Positions 44,243-52,404 of a stretch of 64,000 bases of DNA are shown in pieces. The notes below the pieces were generated by a model. The model was not told the DNA's origin. It searched no databases and saw only the letters and a list, made by a program, of their open reading frames with translations. How positions within the stretch are numbered: position 1 is the first letter of the stretch; every line of letters begins with the position of its first letter. Made by a program: the position numbers and the translations under genes. Origin of the DNA: Carboxydothermus hydrogenoformans Z-2901 (GTDB taxonomy: Bacteria; Bacillota; Z-2901; Carboxydothermales; Carboxydothermaceae); assembly GCF_000012865.1 (NCBI RefSeq), contig NC_007503.1, positions 1 to 64,000 of the forward strand, written 5' to 3'.

Positions 44243-45051
44243 TGGGAACCTTATATTTGGTACCGACACCCCTTGGCAACTTAAAAGATATTACCTTAAG
44301 GGCGTTAGATACCTTAAAAGAAGTAGATATCATAGCCGCCGAAGACACCCGGCATACTTTGAAGCTTCTAAACCATTATGAAATAAAAAAACCCCTTCTA
44401 TCCTACCACGAACACAACCGCCGGGAAGCGGGGAAAAAAATTCTTGAACTTTTAGCCCAGGGGAAACAAGTGGCTTTGGTAACCGATGCCGGAACTCCAG
44501 GCATTTCCGACCCGGGAGAGGATATCGTGCGGGAAGCACTAAAGGAAGGGTATAAGGTTGAGGCACTTCCGGGAGCTTCGGCTTTAATTGTGGCCCTGGC
44601 GGCCAGCGGCCTTACTACTTCCCGCTTTTGCTTTGAAGGATTTTTACCCCGAAAAGCCGGGGATCGGGAGAAATGGTTACGGGAACTTTCCCGGGAAAGA
44701 CGAACCATGATTTTTTACGAAGCCCCCCACAGGCTTCTTAAGACTTTGGAAGATTTAGCAAAACATTTTGGAGAAAATCGCCGGATGGTGGTAGCCCGGG
44801 AGCTTACCAAAATCCATGAAGAGTATATCCGGGGAAGCATTGCCGAGGTTCTCTCCCATTTTAAAGAAAAAGAGCCCAAAGGCGAGTTTGTGTTGGTGGT
44901 AGAAGGAGCACCACCGGAAGAAAAAAACGTGGAGGAATTTGTGCGGGAATGTATCGAAAGAGGTTTATCCCAGAAAGAGGCAGTTTTACTTGGCCGCGAA
45001 CTTGGCTTTAAGAAAAAAGAAATTTATAAATTGTATCTTCAATTGAAGTAG
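44242..45051 (+). CDS. rsmI: 16S rRNA (cytidine1402-2'-O)-methyltransferase RsmI
   Basis: RsmI methylates the ribose of C1402 in the decoding centre. The 269-residue protein has the tetrapyrrole-methylase-like fold: LYLVPTPLGNLKDITLRALDTLKEVDIIAAEDTRHTLKLL, VTDAGTPGISDPGEDIVREA, LPGASALIVALAASGL and FEGFLPRK. It ends the tmk-rsmI operon, and a terminator-like repeat starts at its stop codon. Confidence 0.96.
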   Translation: MGTLYLVPTPLGNLKDITLRALDTLKEVDIIAAEDTRHTLKLLNHYEIKKPLLSYHEHNRREAGKKILELLAQGKQVALVTDAGTPGISDPGEDIVREALKEGYKVEALPGASALIVALAASGLTTSRFCFEGFLPRKAGDREKWLRELSRERRTMIFYEAPHRLLKTLEDLAKHFGENRRMVVARELTKIHEEYIRGSIAEVLSHFKEKEPKGEFVLVVEGAPPEEKNVEEFVRECIERGLSQKEAVLLGRELGFKKKEIYKLYLQLK

Positions 45052-45114
45052 CAGTTTCGGGACAGTTCCTAAAATTATACTTAAAGTATAAAAAGAGGGA
45101 CTGTCCCTTTTTTT
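45051..45114 (+). repeat. GGGAC...GTCCC repeat acting as terminator, copy B
   Basis: Begins at the rsmI stop (TAGCAGTTTCGGGACAGTTC). GGGACAGTTCCT (45059-45070) pairs with AGGGACTGTCCC (45096-45107) with one G-T wobble; the centre holds TATACTTAAAGTATA (45076-45090); seven Ts follow. Same layout as copy A at 37642. Confidence 0.85.
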
Positions 45115-45170
45115 ATCTAATAAAATCGGCCTTTTTGGTAAACGCTAATAAAAATGAAAGGGGGCCGATT

Positions 45171-46046
45171 ATGCGGGATGTGGATTTTGATCGGGGACTT
45201 CGGGAACGAATTGAAGAAGCGCTTTTAAGTAAATTAAAAGAAAGCGCCATCGGCATGAATATTGATGTGAAAGATGGGGTGGTCAAGCTTCAAGGAACGG
45301 TCGATGTGCTTTCCGAGAAAAAAGCGGCGGAAGAAATTATCCACCGCATTCCCGGGGTCAAAAAGGTAGAAAACGAGCTTACGGTAGCGTTGGATAACGG
45401 AAGCTACAGCGACCGGGAAATAGAAGAAGAATTAAACGATAAACTTGCCAATGACCCTCGGATTGAAGGAGAAATCGGAGCTAAAGTTTTTAATGGCATA
45501 GTCACTTTACAGGGCAGAGTAGATGCTGCAATTAAAGAATTCTGGGCCCGGCAGGTAGCGGAAAGGACCCGGGGAGTGGTGGAAGTACGAAGTCAGGTAG
45601 AAGTATTGCCGGAAATGGAGATAGATGACAGCAAAATTGCCAATGAAATCTCGCGGCAGCTCAATAATTCCCTGCATGTTAATCGCCGGGATATAATTGT
45701 AGAAGTGGTAAACGGCGAGGTAACGTTAAAAGGAGTGGTGGATACCCCTGAACAGGCTCTTCAGGCGGAGCTGATTGCCTTAGGAGTCAAAGGTGTAAAA
45801 CGGGTGGAAAAAGAGTTAGAGTTTCGCCACGGAGAAGATGAAGGCGATAAAAAGCTAACCAACGAGTTAAGAGAAGCTTTAGGTAAAGCCGGCCTTGCCA
45901 TGGTACGGGCAGTGGTGGTCGATGGAATTGCGTTTTTACACGGTAAGGTTGGTACCCCCGACCAACGTCACCGGGCCGAAGAAGTGGCAGCAAAAATTGA
46001 AGGAATCCGGGAAGTGCATAATGCCATTTACATAACGGTTCATTAA
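45171..46046 (+). CDS. Protein of four BON domains
   Basis: The 291-residue protein consists of four BON-type units at about 7-67, 75-143, 149-217 and 224-291. Each has a helical start and the conserved V-x-G-x-V core (VKLQGTVDVLSEKKAAEEI, VTLQGRVDAAIKEFWARQV, VTLKGVVDTPEQALQAELI, AFLHGKVGTPDQRHRAEEV). BON domains often bind membranes or lipids, but no signal peptide or membrane helix is seen here. ATG 45171 follows AAAGGGGG. HtrA is downstream, so an envelope stress role is possible but unproven. Confidence 0.85.
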   Translation: MRDVDFDRGLRERIEEALLSKLKESAIGMNIDVKDGVVKLQGTVDVLSEKKAAEEIIHRIPGVKKVENELTVALDNGSYSDREIEEELNDKLANDPRIEGEIGAKVFNGIVTLQGRVDAAIKEFWARQVAERTRGVVEVRSQVEVLPEMEIDDSKIANEISRQLNNSLHVNRRDIIVEVVNGEVTLKGVVDTPEQALQAELIALGVKGVKRVEKELEFRHGEDEGDKKLTNELREALGKAGLAMVRAVVVDGIAFLHGKVGTPDQRHRAEEVAAKIEGIREVHNAIYITVH

Positions 46047-46107
46047 TCAAAACCCAAAAAATCTTAAAAACTTCTCCACAAATCCTTAACAAATTTAAGC
46101 AGGAAAT

Positions 46108-46155
46108 ACCCCGCTTGAAGGCGAATTTATACCTCAAAATAAAAAAAAGCGGGGT
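46108..46155 (+). promoter_or_regulatory. Hairpin that may mask the htrA ribosome-binding site
   Basis: ACCCCGCTT (46108-46116) is perfectly complementary to AAGCGGGGT (46147-46155). The right arm contains the only G-rich stretch before htrA ATG 46164, and no T tract follows, so it is not a terminator. Confidence 0.55.
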
Positions 46156-46163
46156 TGTGTGGT

Positions 46164-47276
46164 ATGTACTATTATTACAGCAATCAGGATAAAAAACCGT
46201 CATTTTTAAGCTATGTCTTGGTTTCCCTAATTTCAGCTATTATCGGTGGCCTTTTAGTGGTAATGTTTGTACCAGGCCTGGTGAAAGGAAATGTATCAAC
46301 TACCGGGACTATAGAGAAAAGGGTTATTTATGAGGATAAAAGCCCGGTAGTTACGGTAGCCGAAGAAGTAGGGCCAGCGGTGGTGGGAATTTCCAACAAA
46401 GTAACATTTCAGGCCGGGGATGTACCTCATAATAATGTAGAACAGGCTACCGGTTCAGGAGTTATCATTGATGCCAGAGGTTACATTGTCACCAATGAGC
46501 ATGTTATTCGCAATGCTACTGATTTAACGGTAACGCTGGCAAACGGAAAACAATTCCCGGCGAAAATAGTGGGAAAGGATCCCCGAACGGACCTGGCGGT
46601 AATAAAAATTGATCCCGGCAACGAAAAGCTCACGGTTGCCCGCTGGGGGGATTCGGATAAAATAAAAGTAGGGGAGCTGGCGGTAGCCATAGGAAACCCT
46701 TTAAGCCTTGATTTTGCGAGAACCGTTACTGCCGGTATAATTTCGGCGAAAAACCGTATTTTAAACATGGACGGCCAGCAGTACGAGCTGATTCAGACCG
46801 ATGCGGCGATAAACCCCGGAAACTCCGGCGGAGCCTTAGTAAATGCTGCCGGTGAAGTAATAGGCATTAACTCCATTAAAATTTCCCTGTCGGGAGTTGA
46901 AGGTTTAGGCTTTGCCATTCCGAGCAATATCGCTAAGCCTATCGTTGAAGAGCTCATTAAAAACGGTAAGGTCATTCGCCCCTGGATGGGGATTGAAGGA
47001 CAAACCATTGACGAAGAATTTGCTCAGTATAAGGGCTTAAAGCAGAAAAGCGGTGTGTATGTAGCCCGGGTAGTAAAAGACGGACCGTCGGCGAAAGCAG
47101 GTTTAAAAGATAACGATATTATCATCGAATTTGACGGGGTAAAAATCGAGAAGTTTGAAGATTTAAGGAATGCCGTTTTAAAACACAAAGTCGGTGACGA
47201 AGTAAAAGTGAAAGTATTGCGGGGCGATAAAGAAATGACCTTTAAAGTTAAACTTGGCGAAATGCCGGCGGAGTAA
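46164..47276 (+). CDS. HtrA/DegP-type membrane-anchored serine protease
   Basis: A 370-residue S1C protease. One membrane helix lies at about 15-37 (YVLVSLISAIIGGLLVVMFV). The catalytic triad lies in VTNEHVIRN (H), DPRTDLAVIKI (D) and PGNSGGALVN (S), and a PDZ domain follows (about 270-365, KSGVYVARVVKDGPSAKAGLKDNDIIIEFDG). It should act outside the membrane on misfolded proteins. ATG 46164 is chosen over TTG 46155. The upstream hairpin suggests translational control. Confidence 0.93.
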   Translation: MYYYYSNQDKKPSFLSYVLVSLISAIIGGLLVVMFVPGLVKGNVSTTGTIEKRVIYEDKSPVVTVAEEVGPAVVGISNKVTFQAGDVPHNNVEQATGSGVIIDARGYIVTNEHVIRNATDLTVTLANGKQFPAKIVGKDPRTDLAVIKIDPGNEKLTVARWGDSDKIKVGELAVAIGNPLSLDFARTVTAGIISAKNRILNMDGQQYELIQTDAAINPGNSGGALVNAAGEVIGINSIKISLSGVEGLGFAIPSNIAKPIVEELIKNGKVIRPWMGIEGQTIDEEFAQYKGLKQKSGVYVARVVKDGPSAKAGLKDNDIIIEFDGVKIEKFEDLRNAVLKHKVGDEVKVKVLRGDKEMTFKVKLGEMPAE

Positions 47277-47336
47277 GGGATGGTACCGGCAACCTGTGAC
47301 TTTTGCGACCTTATACCCGTTTATCTGGTGGTGTAA

Positions 47337-47816
47337 ATGGAAATTACAATTGTTGCGGTTGGCAAAATCAAAGAAAGGTATTTAAAAGAGGGGATAGCCG
47401 AGTATTTAAAACGGCTATCCCCTTATGCCCGTTTAGCGGTAATTGAGGTGGACGATGAAAACGCTCCGGAAAACCTATCGCCGGCGGAAGCCGAAAAGGT
47501 AGTAAAAAAGGAAGGGGAGCGAATTTTAGCTAAAATTACCCCTTCTTCTTTTGTTATTGCCCTTGATCTTAAAGGAAAAAATCTCTCATCTGAAGAGTTT
47601 GCCCATTTTATTTCGGAAAAGAATCTTTATGGGCAAAGTAAGCTTACTTTTATTATCGGCGGCTCTCTTGGCCTTTCCCGTGAGGTCCTGGAACGGGCGG
47701 ATTTTAAGCTTTCTTTTGGCAGGATGACCTATCCCCACCAGCTGATGCGCTTAATCCTTTTAGAGCAGATCTACCGGGCCTTTAAAATAATCCGGGGCGA
47801 GCCTTATCATAAGTGA
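47337..47816 (+). CDS. rlmH: 23S rRNA (pseudouridine1915-N3)-methyltransferase RlmH
   Basis: The 159-residue SPOUT methyltransferase modifies pseudouridine 1915 in helix 69. [78 protein letters not shown] and the C-terminal GEPYHK are all RlmH signatures. Length is exact for the family. Confidence 0.97.
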   Translation: MEITIVAVGKIKERYLKEGIAEYLKRLSPYARLAVIEVDDENAPENLSPAEAEKVVKKEGERILAKITPSSFVIALDLKGKNLSSEEFAHFISEKNLYGQSKLTFIIGGSLGLSREVLERADFKLSFGRMTYPHQLMRLILLEQIYRAFKIIRGEPYHK

Positions 47817-48185
47817 TAAAGACAAAAATCTAGATAAAATAAAAAATATAACAAGATTTGGGTTTCTTCCAACTCCCCATGGTTTAACAGGGATAATTTT
47901 GAAAGGGGAGTTAACCCCTCTTATCCTTCATAAGAAACCGTAACAGTTACTCGGGTTGCTGCTCGACTTTGCCCTATCATCCTGAAATGTAAAAGATTTA
48001 AAGAATTGCCATTTTATTAAGTTGAAAATCATTTACAAAAATAAAGTTTAATTCCAATTCCCCTGCCGTTTTGGCAGGGGATTTTTTATGCCTTAATCGT
48101 TAGTATGTTTTGTAGGTTGTAAAGAAGCATTTTATTTTTATTGGGAATCTACAGGCAATGCTGTTCTTCAGCCCTTAGATTTAAT
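47817..48185. other. Gene-free interval with nested inverted repeats
   Basis: No coding frame is convincing. The part 47861-47939 has an outer pair GGTTTCTT/AAGAAACC and an inner pair AACTCCCC/GGGGAGTT (47871-47878, 47905-47912). GGATAA inside the inner loop (47891-47896) can pair with TTATCC (47921-47926) outside it. GTAACAGTTAC (47940-47950) is a small palindrome. A terminator at 48060 follows. It may be a structured RNA or a decayed element. Confidence 0.5.
48060..48087 (+). terminator. Intrinsic terminator
   Basis: CCCCTGCC and GGCAGGGG form an 8-bp stem around GTTTT, followed by ATTTTTT. It lies 240 bp after rlmH with no gene between, so it may end a non-coding transcript from the structured interval. 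Confidence 0.85.
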
Positions 48186-49094
48186 TTAAGTTTCTAAATT
48201 AATGATTTCTGCAAATTCTTTTGACTTAGTGTAGTTTTGGACGAAACCAATGAAAGCTTGAGCAGCCCGTGATAGGCATCGATCTTTTTGCCAGGCTAAA
48301 CCGATAGTTATGTTCATTGGTTCTTCTAATTGGATACTGACAATTTTATCCCATTTTTTTGTTATTCCATTCATTAAAAAAGTAATTCCCAAGCCATTAC
48401 TAACCAATTCTTTTATCGTTTCAATTTGGCATGAGGAAAGGAGAATATTTGGAGAAAACCCGTAATAGTTGCAGAGGGCGATAATTTTATGACGAGTGTA
48501 GGAATCCTCTTTTAATAAGATAAATTGTTCATCTTCTAATTGGCGCAAACTTATTCTTTTTTCCTGACTAAATCTATGATTTTCAGATACACAAAGAACA
48601 ATTTGGTCTTTGGTTATGGGCAACATACAGAGATTTTCACTTTGCTCTGGAAGAATGATAAGACCCAAGTCAAGTTCTCCATTTTCAAGTAAAGATACCA
48701 TAGCCCAGGAACCTTCTTCGCGTACATGCAATTCCAAGTGGGGGTAAGCGTTTTTAAAACCTTTGAAAATTTTAGGAAAAAGGTAAGCTCCGATCATTGG
48801 GGGGATTCCAAGTTTAATAACACCTTTTTTATAATTTTTTAAATCTTCAAGCTCGGATTGGGCTTTTTTTACATCCTTTAGTATTTTTTCTACATGTTGA
48901 AGAAACAGCTTGCCCTCGTCGGTTAGAACAACTTTCCGTTTACTACGATCGAAAAGTTGGACTTTTAGTTCTTGTTCAAGATTATTTATTGCAATTGTGA
49001 TGGATGGTTGAGCAACATGAAGTTGTTCAGCAGCACGAGTAAAGCTGTTAAGTTTGCTAACAGCATAAAAATACTCTAATTGTCGGAATTCCAT
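48186..49094 (-). CDS. LysR family regulator of the dicarboxylate island
   Basis: A 302-residue LysR regulator. MEFRQLEYFYAVSKLNSFTRAAEQLHVAQPSITIAINNLEQEL is the DNA-binding domain and the effector domain begins near 90 (KLGIPPMIGAYLFPKIFKGF). It is closest in look to CynR/CitR-like regulators. ATG 49094 follows AAAGAGGTGA, so the extra N-terminal frame is rejected. It is divergent from the transporter-fumarase-fumarate reductase genes and probably controls them in response to a C4 acid. Its base and codon use is like the island, unlike the flanks. Confidence 0.87.
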   Translation of the reverse strand: MEFRQLEYFYAVSKLNSFTRAAEQLHVAQPSITIAINNLEQELKVQLFDRSKRKVVLTDEGKLFLQHVEKILKDVKKAQSELEDLKNYKKGVIKLGIPPMIGAYLFPKIFKGFKNAYPHLELHVREEGSWAMVSLLENGELDLGLIILPEQSENLCMLPITKDQIVLCVSENHRFSQEKRISLRQLEDEQFILLKEDSYTRHKIIALCNYYGFSPNILLSSCQIETIKELVSNGLGITFLMNGITKKWDKIVSIQLEEPMNITIGLAWQKDRCLSRAAQAFIGFVQNYTKSKEFAEIINLET

Positions 49095-49157
49095 TTGTTT
49101 CACCTCTTTTAAGATGCCACTAAAAAAGAATCCAGTTAATAAGTGAAAAAAATAACA

Positions 49158-49218
49158 AATTATGTTAATCAATTTCGTCATCTAATTATTTCGAATATTA
49201 GTATACCAATTATGTTAA
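49158..49218. promoter_or_regulatory. Direct repeats and dyad, probable LysR operator region
   Basis: AATTATGTTAA occurs at 49158-49168 and 49208-49218, exactly 50 bp apart (about five helical turns). Between them CTAAT and ATTAG (49182-49201) form a partial dyad. All lie 64-124 bp before the lysR start in the divergent gap. Confidence 0.5.
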
Positions 49219-49387
49219 AAAAAATCAATCAAATAAGAGCAAGAGCTGTTTATATACTCGAATCAGCAGAAATAGATAATATAAATAAAGTTATTTAAAA
49301 AAAATATTAATTACTTAGGAAAGACTAAATAATAAATAGAAAATATTAGAAATTTTCCCTTAAGAAAGGATAAAATATATAGTGAAA

Positions 49388-49403
49388 TGTGAATCATTTC
49401 ACA
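49388..49403. promoter_or_regulatory. CRP-type palindrome TGTGA-N6-TCACA
   Basis: TGTGAATCATTTCACA is a perfect match to the CRP-family consensus. It lies 61 bp before the transporter start codon. It also sits within an inverted repeat GTGAAAT/ATTTCAC (49382-49401). It suggests that a CRP/FNR-family protein controls the island. Confidence 0.65.
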
Positions 49404-49464
49404 CACCCGTTGGGCCCAATGGGAATGGAAAATTAAAAATTTTTAAAAGGAGAGAGTGAATTGT

Positions 49465-50865
49465 ATGAATAAAAAAATTCGCGCATTGCTAACCTGTGCT
49501 GTAGGTTTAGCAATTTGGTTTTCCCCAATACCGACAGGCTTAGATCCCAAAGCTTGGCACTTGTTAGCGATTTTTGTGGCGACAATTATAGGTTTTATCT
49601 TGCAGCCTCTACCAATTGGCGCAATAGCTTTTATTAGTGTCACATTATCAGCTCTTACTGGGATTTTAGATGCCAAAGCTGCATTGGCGGGGTTTGCAAA
49701 TTCCACAATTTGGCTGATTGTTTCTGCTTTTATATTTGCTATAGGTTTTGTTAAAACCGGTTTGGGATTACGAATAGCCTATTATTTAATCCGCTTATTA
49801 GGCGATAGTACTTTAAAGTTGGGGTACACATTGGTATTAAGCGATTTAATTATAAGTCCTGCCACACCTTCTAATACGGCCCGGGCGGGGGGAGTATTAT
49901 TCCCGATTGTACGGAGTCTTGCCGAGGCTTTTGGCTCTAAACCTGGGGAGTCCCCTCGCAAAGTGGGTGCATACCTTATGCAAACAGCATATCAAGGTAA
50001 TGCTATTACTTCAGCCATGTTTTTAACTTCGATGGCTGGTAACCCGCTTATTGCACTTCTTGCTTTGAAAACTCTCAAGATAGACATTACTTGGAATCTG
50101 TGGGCTAAAGCAGCAATTGTACCTGGAATAATTTCAATCTTAGTAATTCCTTACTTGCTTTATAAAATTTACCCACCAGAAATCAAGAAAACACCTGAAG
50201 CTAAAGAAATTGCGGCTAAGGAACTGGTTAAAATGGGACCTATGAAATTTGAAGAAAAAGTATTAGCTATTGTATTTATTGGGGCTCTAATCTTATGGGC
50301 TACCTCCCAATATACCAAAATTGATGCTACTATTGTAGCAATGTTAGGCGTTTCTGCCATGCTAGTAGCAAAAGTTATTGATTGGAAAGATGTTCTGGCT
50401 GAAAAAGGAGCATGGGATACCTTAGTGTGGATGGGTGTGTTAGTAGCACTAGCTGGTAATCTTTCTGAGCTAGGTTTTATTCCCTGGTTTGCGAAAAACG
50501 TAGGGAATATGATTTCTGGAATTTCATGGTTCTGGGCGTTCGTTATTCTTCTGGTAGTTTACCTTTATGCTCATTATGGATTTGCTAGCTTAACTGCTCA
50601 TATTACTGCAATGTATGCTGCTTTTGCTTCTGTTGCAGTGGCAGCCGGTGCACCACCTTATCTTGTAGCACTATCTTTAGCCTTTATGTCTAATTTGTGT
50701 ATGTCTTTGACCCATTATGCTGCAGGTCCATCCCCGATTTATTTTGGTGCAGGCTATGTTGATCAGGGAACATGGTGGAAACTTGGTTTTATTGTTTCTA
50801 TAGTAAACCTGTTTATCTGGGTTGGTATCGGAGCAGTATGGTGGAAAGCCCTTGGACTCTGGTAA
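49465..50865 (+). CDS. DASS/SLC13 family C4-dicarboxylate (or 2-oxoglutarate/malate) transporter
   Basis: A 466-residue transporter with about twelve membrane helices, of the DIT1/CitT type. Substrate and sodium-site motifs are visible in SPATPSNTARAGGVLFPI (about 132-149) and SLTHYAAGPSPIYFGAGYV near 415. It starts AWHLLAIFVATIIGFILQPLPIGA. Its neighbours (fumarase, fumarate reductase, LarA homologue) point to malate, fumarate or tartrate-like acids. ATG 49465 is preferred to GTG 49456. Confidence 0.88.
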   Translation: MNKKIRALLTCAVGLAIWFSPIPTGLDPKAWHLLAIFVATIIGFILQPLPIGAIAFISVTLSALTGILDAKAALAGFANSTIWLIVSAFIFAIGFVKTGLGLRIAYYLIRLLGDSTLKLGYTLVLSDLIISPATPSNTARAGGVLFPIVRSLAEAFGSKPGESPRKVGAYLMQTAYQGNAITSAMFLTSMAGNPLIALLALKTLKIDITWNLWAKAAIVPGIISILVIPYLLYKIYPPEIKKTPEAKEIAAKELVKMGPMKFEEKVLAIVFIGALILWATSQYTKIDATIVAMLGVSAMLVAKVIDWKDVLAEKGAWDTLVWMGVLVALAGNLSELGFIPWFAKNVGNMISGISWFWAFVILLVVYLYAHYGFASLTAHITAMYAAFASVAVAAGAPPYLVALSLAFMSNLCMSLTHYAAGPSPIYFGAGYVDQGTWWKLGFIVSIVNLFIWVGIGAVWWKALGLW

Positions 50866-50876
50866 AGTTGCTTATA

Positions 50877-50918
50877 TTACACCACTGGATCAGTTAGTTC
50901 ACTGGTCCGGTGGTGTAA
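50877..50918 (+). other. Hairpin between transporter and fumarase genes
   Basis: TTACACCACTGGA (50877-50889) pairs with TCCGGTGGTGTAA (50906-50918), 13 pairs with one T-G wobble, around a 16-base loop. No T tract follows on the plus strand, so it may stabilise or process mRNA rather than terminate. Confidence 0.6.
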
Positions 50919-50976
50919 AAATTCTCATAAATGTGTTTTTTACTTCTAAATTTGGAAAAAGGAAAGGGGTAAGAGG

Positions 50977-51822
50977 ATGCGTATCATTGAAGCAGCTCAA
51001 ATTACGGAAGCTGTTGCTCAGCTTGCAATTAAAGCTAATTATTATTTAAATCCTGACCTGTATGAAGCGCTGGTTAAAGGTCGGGAAATGGAAGAATCGC
51101 CAATAGGTAAAGAGATTTTTGAAATATTGATAAAAAATGCTGAAATTGCTAGGGAAGAGGAAATGGCAATTTGTCAAGATACTGGCATGGCAGTTGTGTT
51201 TATGGAAATTGGCCAAGATGTTCATATAGTAGGGGGAAATCTTGAGGACGCCGTTAATGCAGGTGTGGCAAAGGGGTATTTAGAAGGGTATTTACGAAAA
51301 TCTGTCGTAGAGGAGCCATTATTTAACCGAGTTAACACTAAGAATAACACTCCAGCTGTAATTCATGTGTCAATTGTTCCTGGTGACAAAGTTAAAATAG
51401 TGCTTGCTCCTAAAGGTTTTGGTAGTGAGAATATGAGCGCACTTAGAATGTTTAAACCGTCTGATGGTATTGAAGCTATTAAGAAGTTTGTTGTTGATAC
51501 TGTAGTCAATGCTGGTTCAAATCCTTGTCCACCTATAGTAATTGGAATAGGAATTGGCGGTACAATGGAAAAAGCTGCTCTTTTAGCGAAAAAAGCCTTG
51601 ATTCGTCCGCTTAATATACGGAATTCTCATCCACAGTATGCTGCTTTAGAGCAAGAATTACTTGAATTAGTGAATAACACTGGTATTGGACCTCAGGGGT
51701 TAGGTGGACGGATAACAGCATTGGCAGTAAATATTGAGTGGTTCCCAACCCACATTGCAGGTTTGCCAGTGGCAATTAATATAAATTGTCACGCCACCAG
51801 GCATGCTGAAATCGAACTTTAA
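50977..51822 (+). CDS. Class I fumarate hydratase (or related hydro-lyase), alpha subunit
   Basis: The 281-residue subunit is the N-terminal half of iron-sulfur class I fumarase (TtdA-like). Cysteines in [29 protein letters not shown] and [12 protein letters not shown] would hold the [4Fe-4S] cluster. [28 protein letters not shown] is typical. Tartrate dehydratase is the main alternative. AAAGGAAAGGGG precedes ATG 50977. The beta subunit follows after 23 bp. Confidence 0.9.
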   Translation: MRIIEAAQITEAVAQLAIKANYYLNPDLYEALVKGREMEESPIGKEIFEILIKNAEIAREEEMAICQDTGMAVVFMEIGQDVHIVGGNLEDAVNAGVAKGYLEGYLRKSVVEEPLFNRVNTKNNTPAVIHVSIVPGDKVKIVLAPKGFGSENMSALRMFKPSDGIEAIKKFVVDTVVNAGSNPCPPIVIGIGIGGTMEKAALLAKKALIRPLNIRNSHPQYAALEQELLELVNNTGIGPQGLGGRITALAVNIEWFPTHIAGLPVAININCHATRHAEIEL

Positions 51823-51845
51823 AGACTCTATAAGGGGGAAAAAAG

Positions 51846-52400
51846 ATGAAAGAGCCTATCCGTATTACACTTCCTTTAACTGAAGAAAAGGTGCGTAGTC
51901 TTAAAGCAGGTGATAGTGTCTTAATTACTGGTGTAGTTTATACTGGCCGGGATGCTGCTCACAAGCGCATGGTAGAAGCGTTGGACCGTGGAGAAGAACT
52001 ACCTACTGATTTAAAGGATCAAGTGATTTATTATGTGGGACCAACTCCTGCAAAGCCAGGTAAACCTATAGGGTCAGCTGGGCCTACCACTAGTGGTCGG
52101 ATGGATGCATATACGCCTCGACTTTTAGAAAAAGGACTAAGAGGAATGATTGGTAAAGGATACCGTTCGCCTGAAGTAATTGAGGCAATTAAAAAATATG
52201 GAGCAGTATATTTTGTTGCTATTGGGGGAGCAGCTGCATTGATTGCCAAAAGTATTAAGAGTTATGAAGTAATTGCTTACGAAGATTTAGGGCCTGAAGC
52301 ACATGCCAAAATCTATGTAGAAGATTTTCCGGCGATTGTAGCTATTGATTGTGAAGGAAACAATATCTACGAAATTGGACCAAAAAAATATAAGAGGTGA
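51846..52400 (+). CDS. Class I fumarate hydratase, beta subunit
   Basis: The 184-residue subunit is the C-terminal half of class I fumarase (TtdB-like): GDSVLITGVVYTGRDAAHKRMVEALDRGEELP, YVGPTPAKPGKPIGSAGPTTSGRMDAYTPRLLEKGLRGMIGKG and a closing EDFPAIVAIDCEGNNIYE. With the alpha subunit it interconverts malate and fumarate. RBS AAGGGGG precedes the ATG; the fumarate reductase gene begins 4 bp after the stop. Confidence 0.92.
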   Translation: MKEPIRITLPLTEEKVRSLKAGDSVLITGVVYTGRDAAHKRMVEALDRGEELPTDLKDQVIYYVGPTPAKPGKPIGSAGPTTSGRMDAYTPRLLEKGLRGMIGKGYRSPEVIEAIKKYGAVYFVAIGGAAALIAKSIKSYEVIAYEDLGPEAHAKIYVEDFPAIVAIDCEGNNIYEIGPKKYKR

Positions 52401-52404
52401 TTAA

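Noticed and set aside
37642-45114. CRISPR-like repeats
   Set aside because: The two copies are 7.4 kb apart, contain inverted arms and a T tract, and there are no spacers or cas genes.
47817-48185. tRNA or known riboswitch in the gene-free interval
   Set aside because: No cloverleaf with TTCRA loop or CCA-like end could be drawn, and no known riboswitch core was recognised.
49095-49181. N-terminal extension of the island LysR regulator
   Set aside because: MEFRQLEYF at 49094 is the classical LysR start with AAAGAGGTGA ahead; the extension is hydrophobic and lies in the promoter region.
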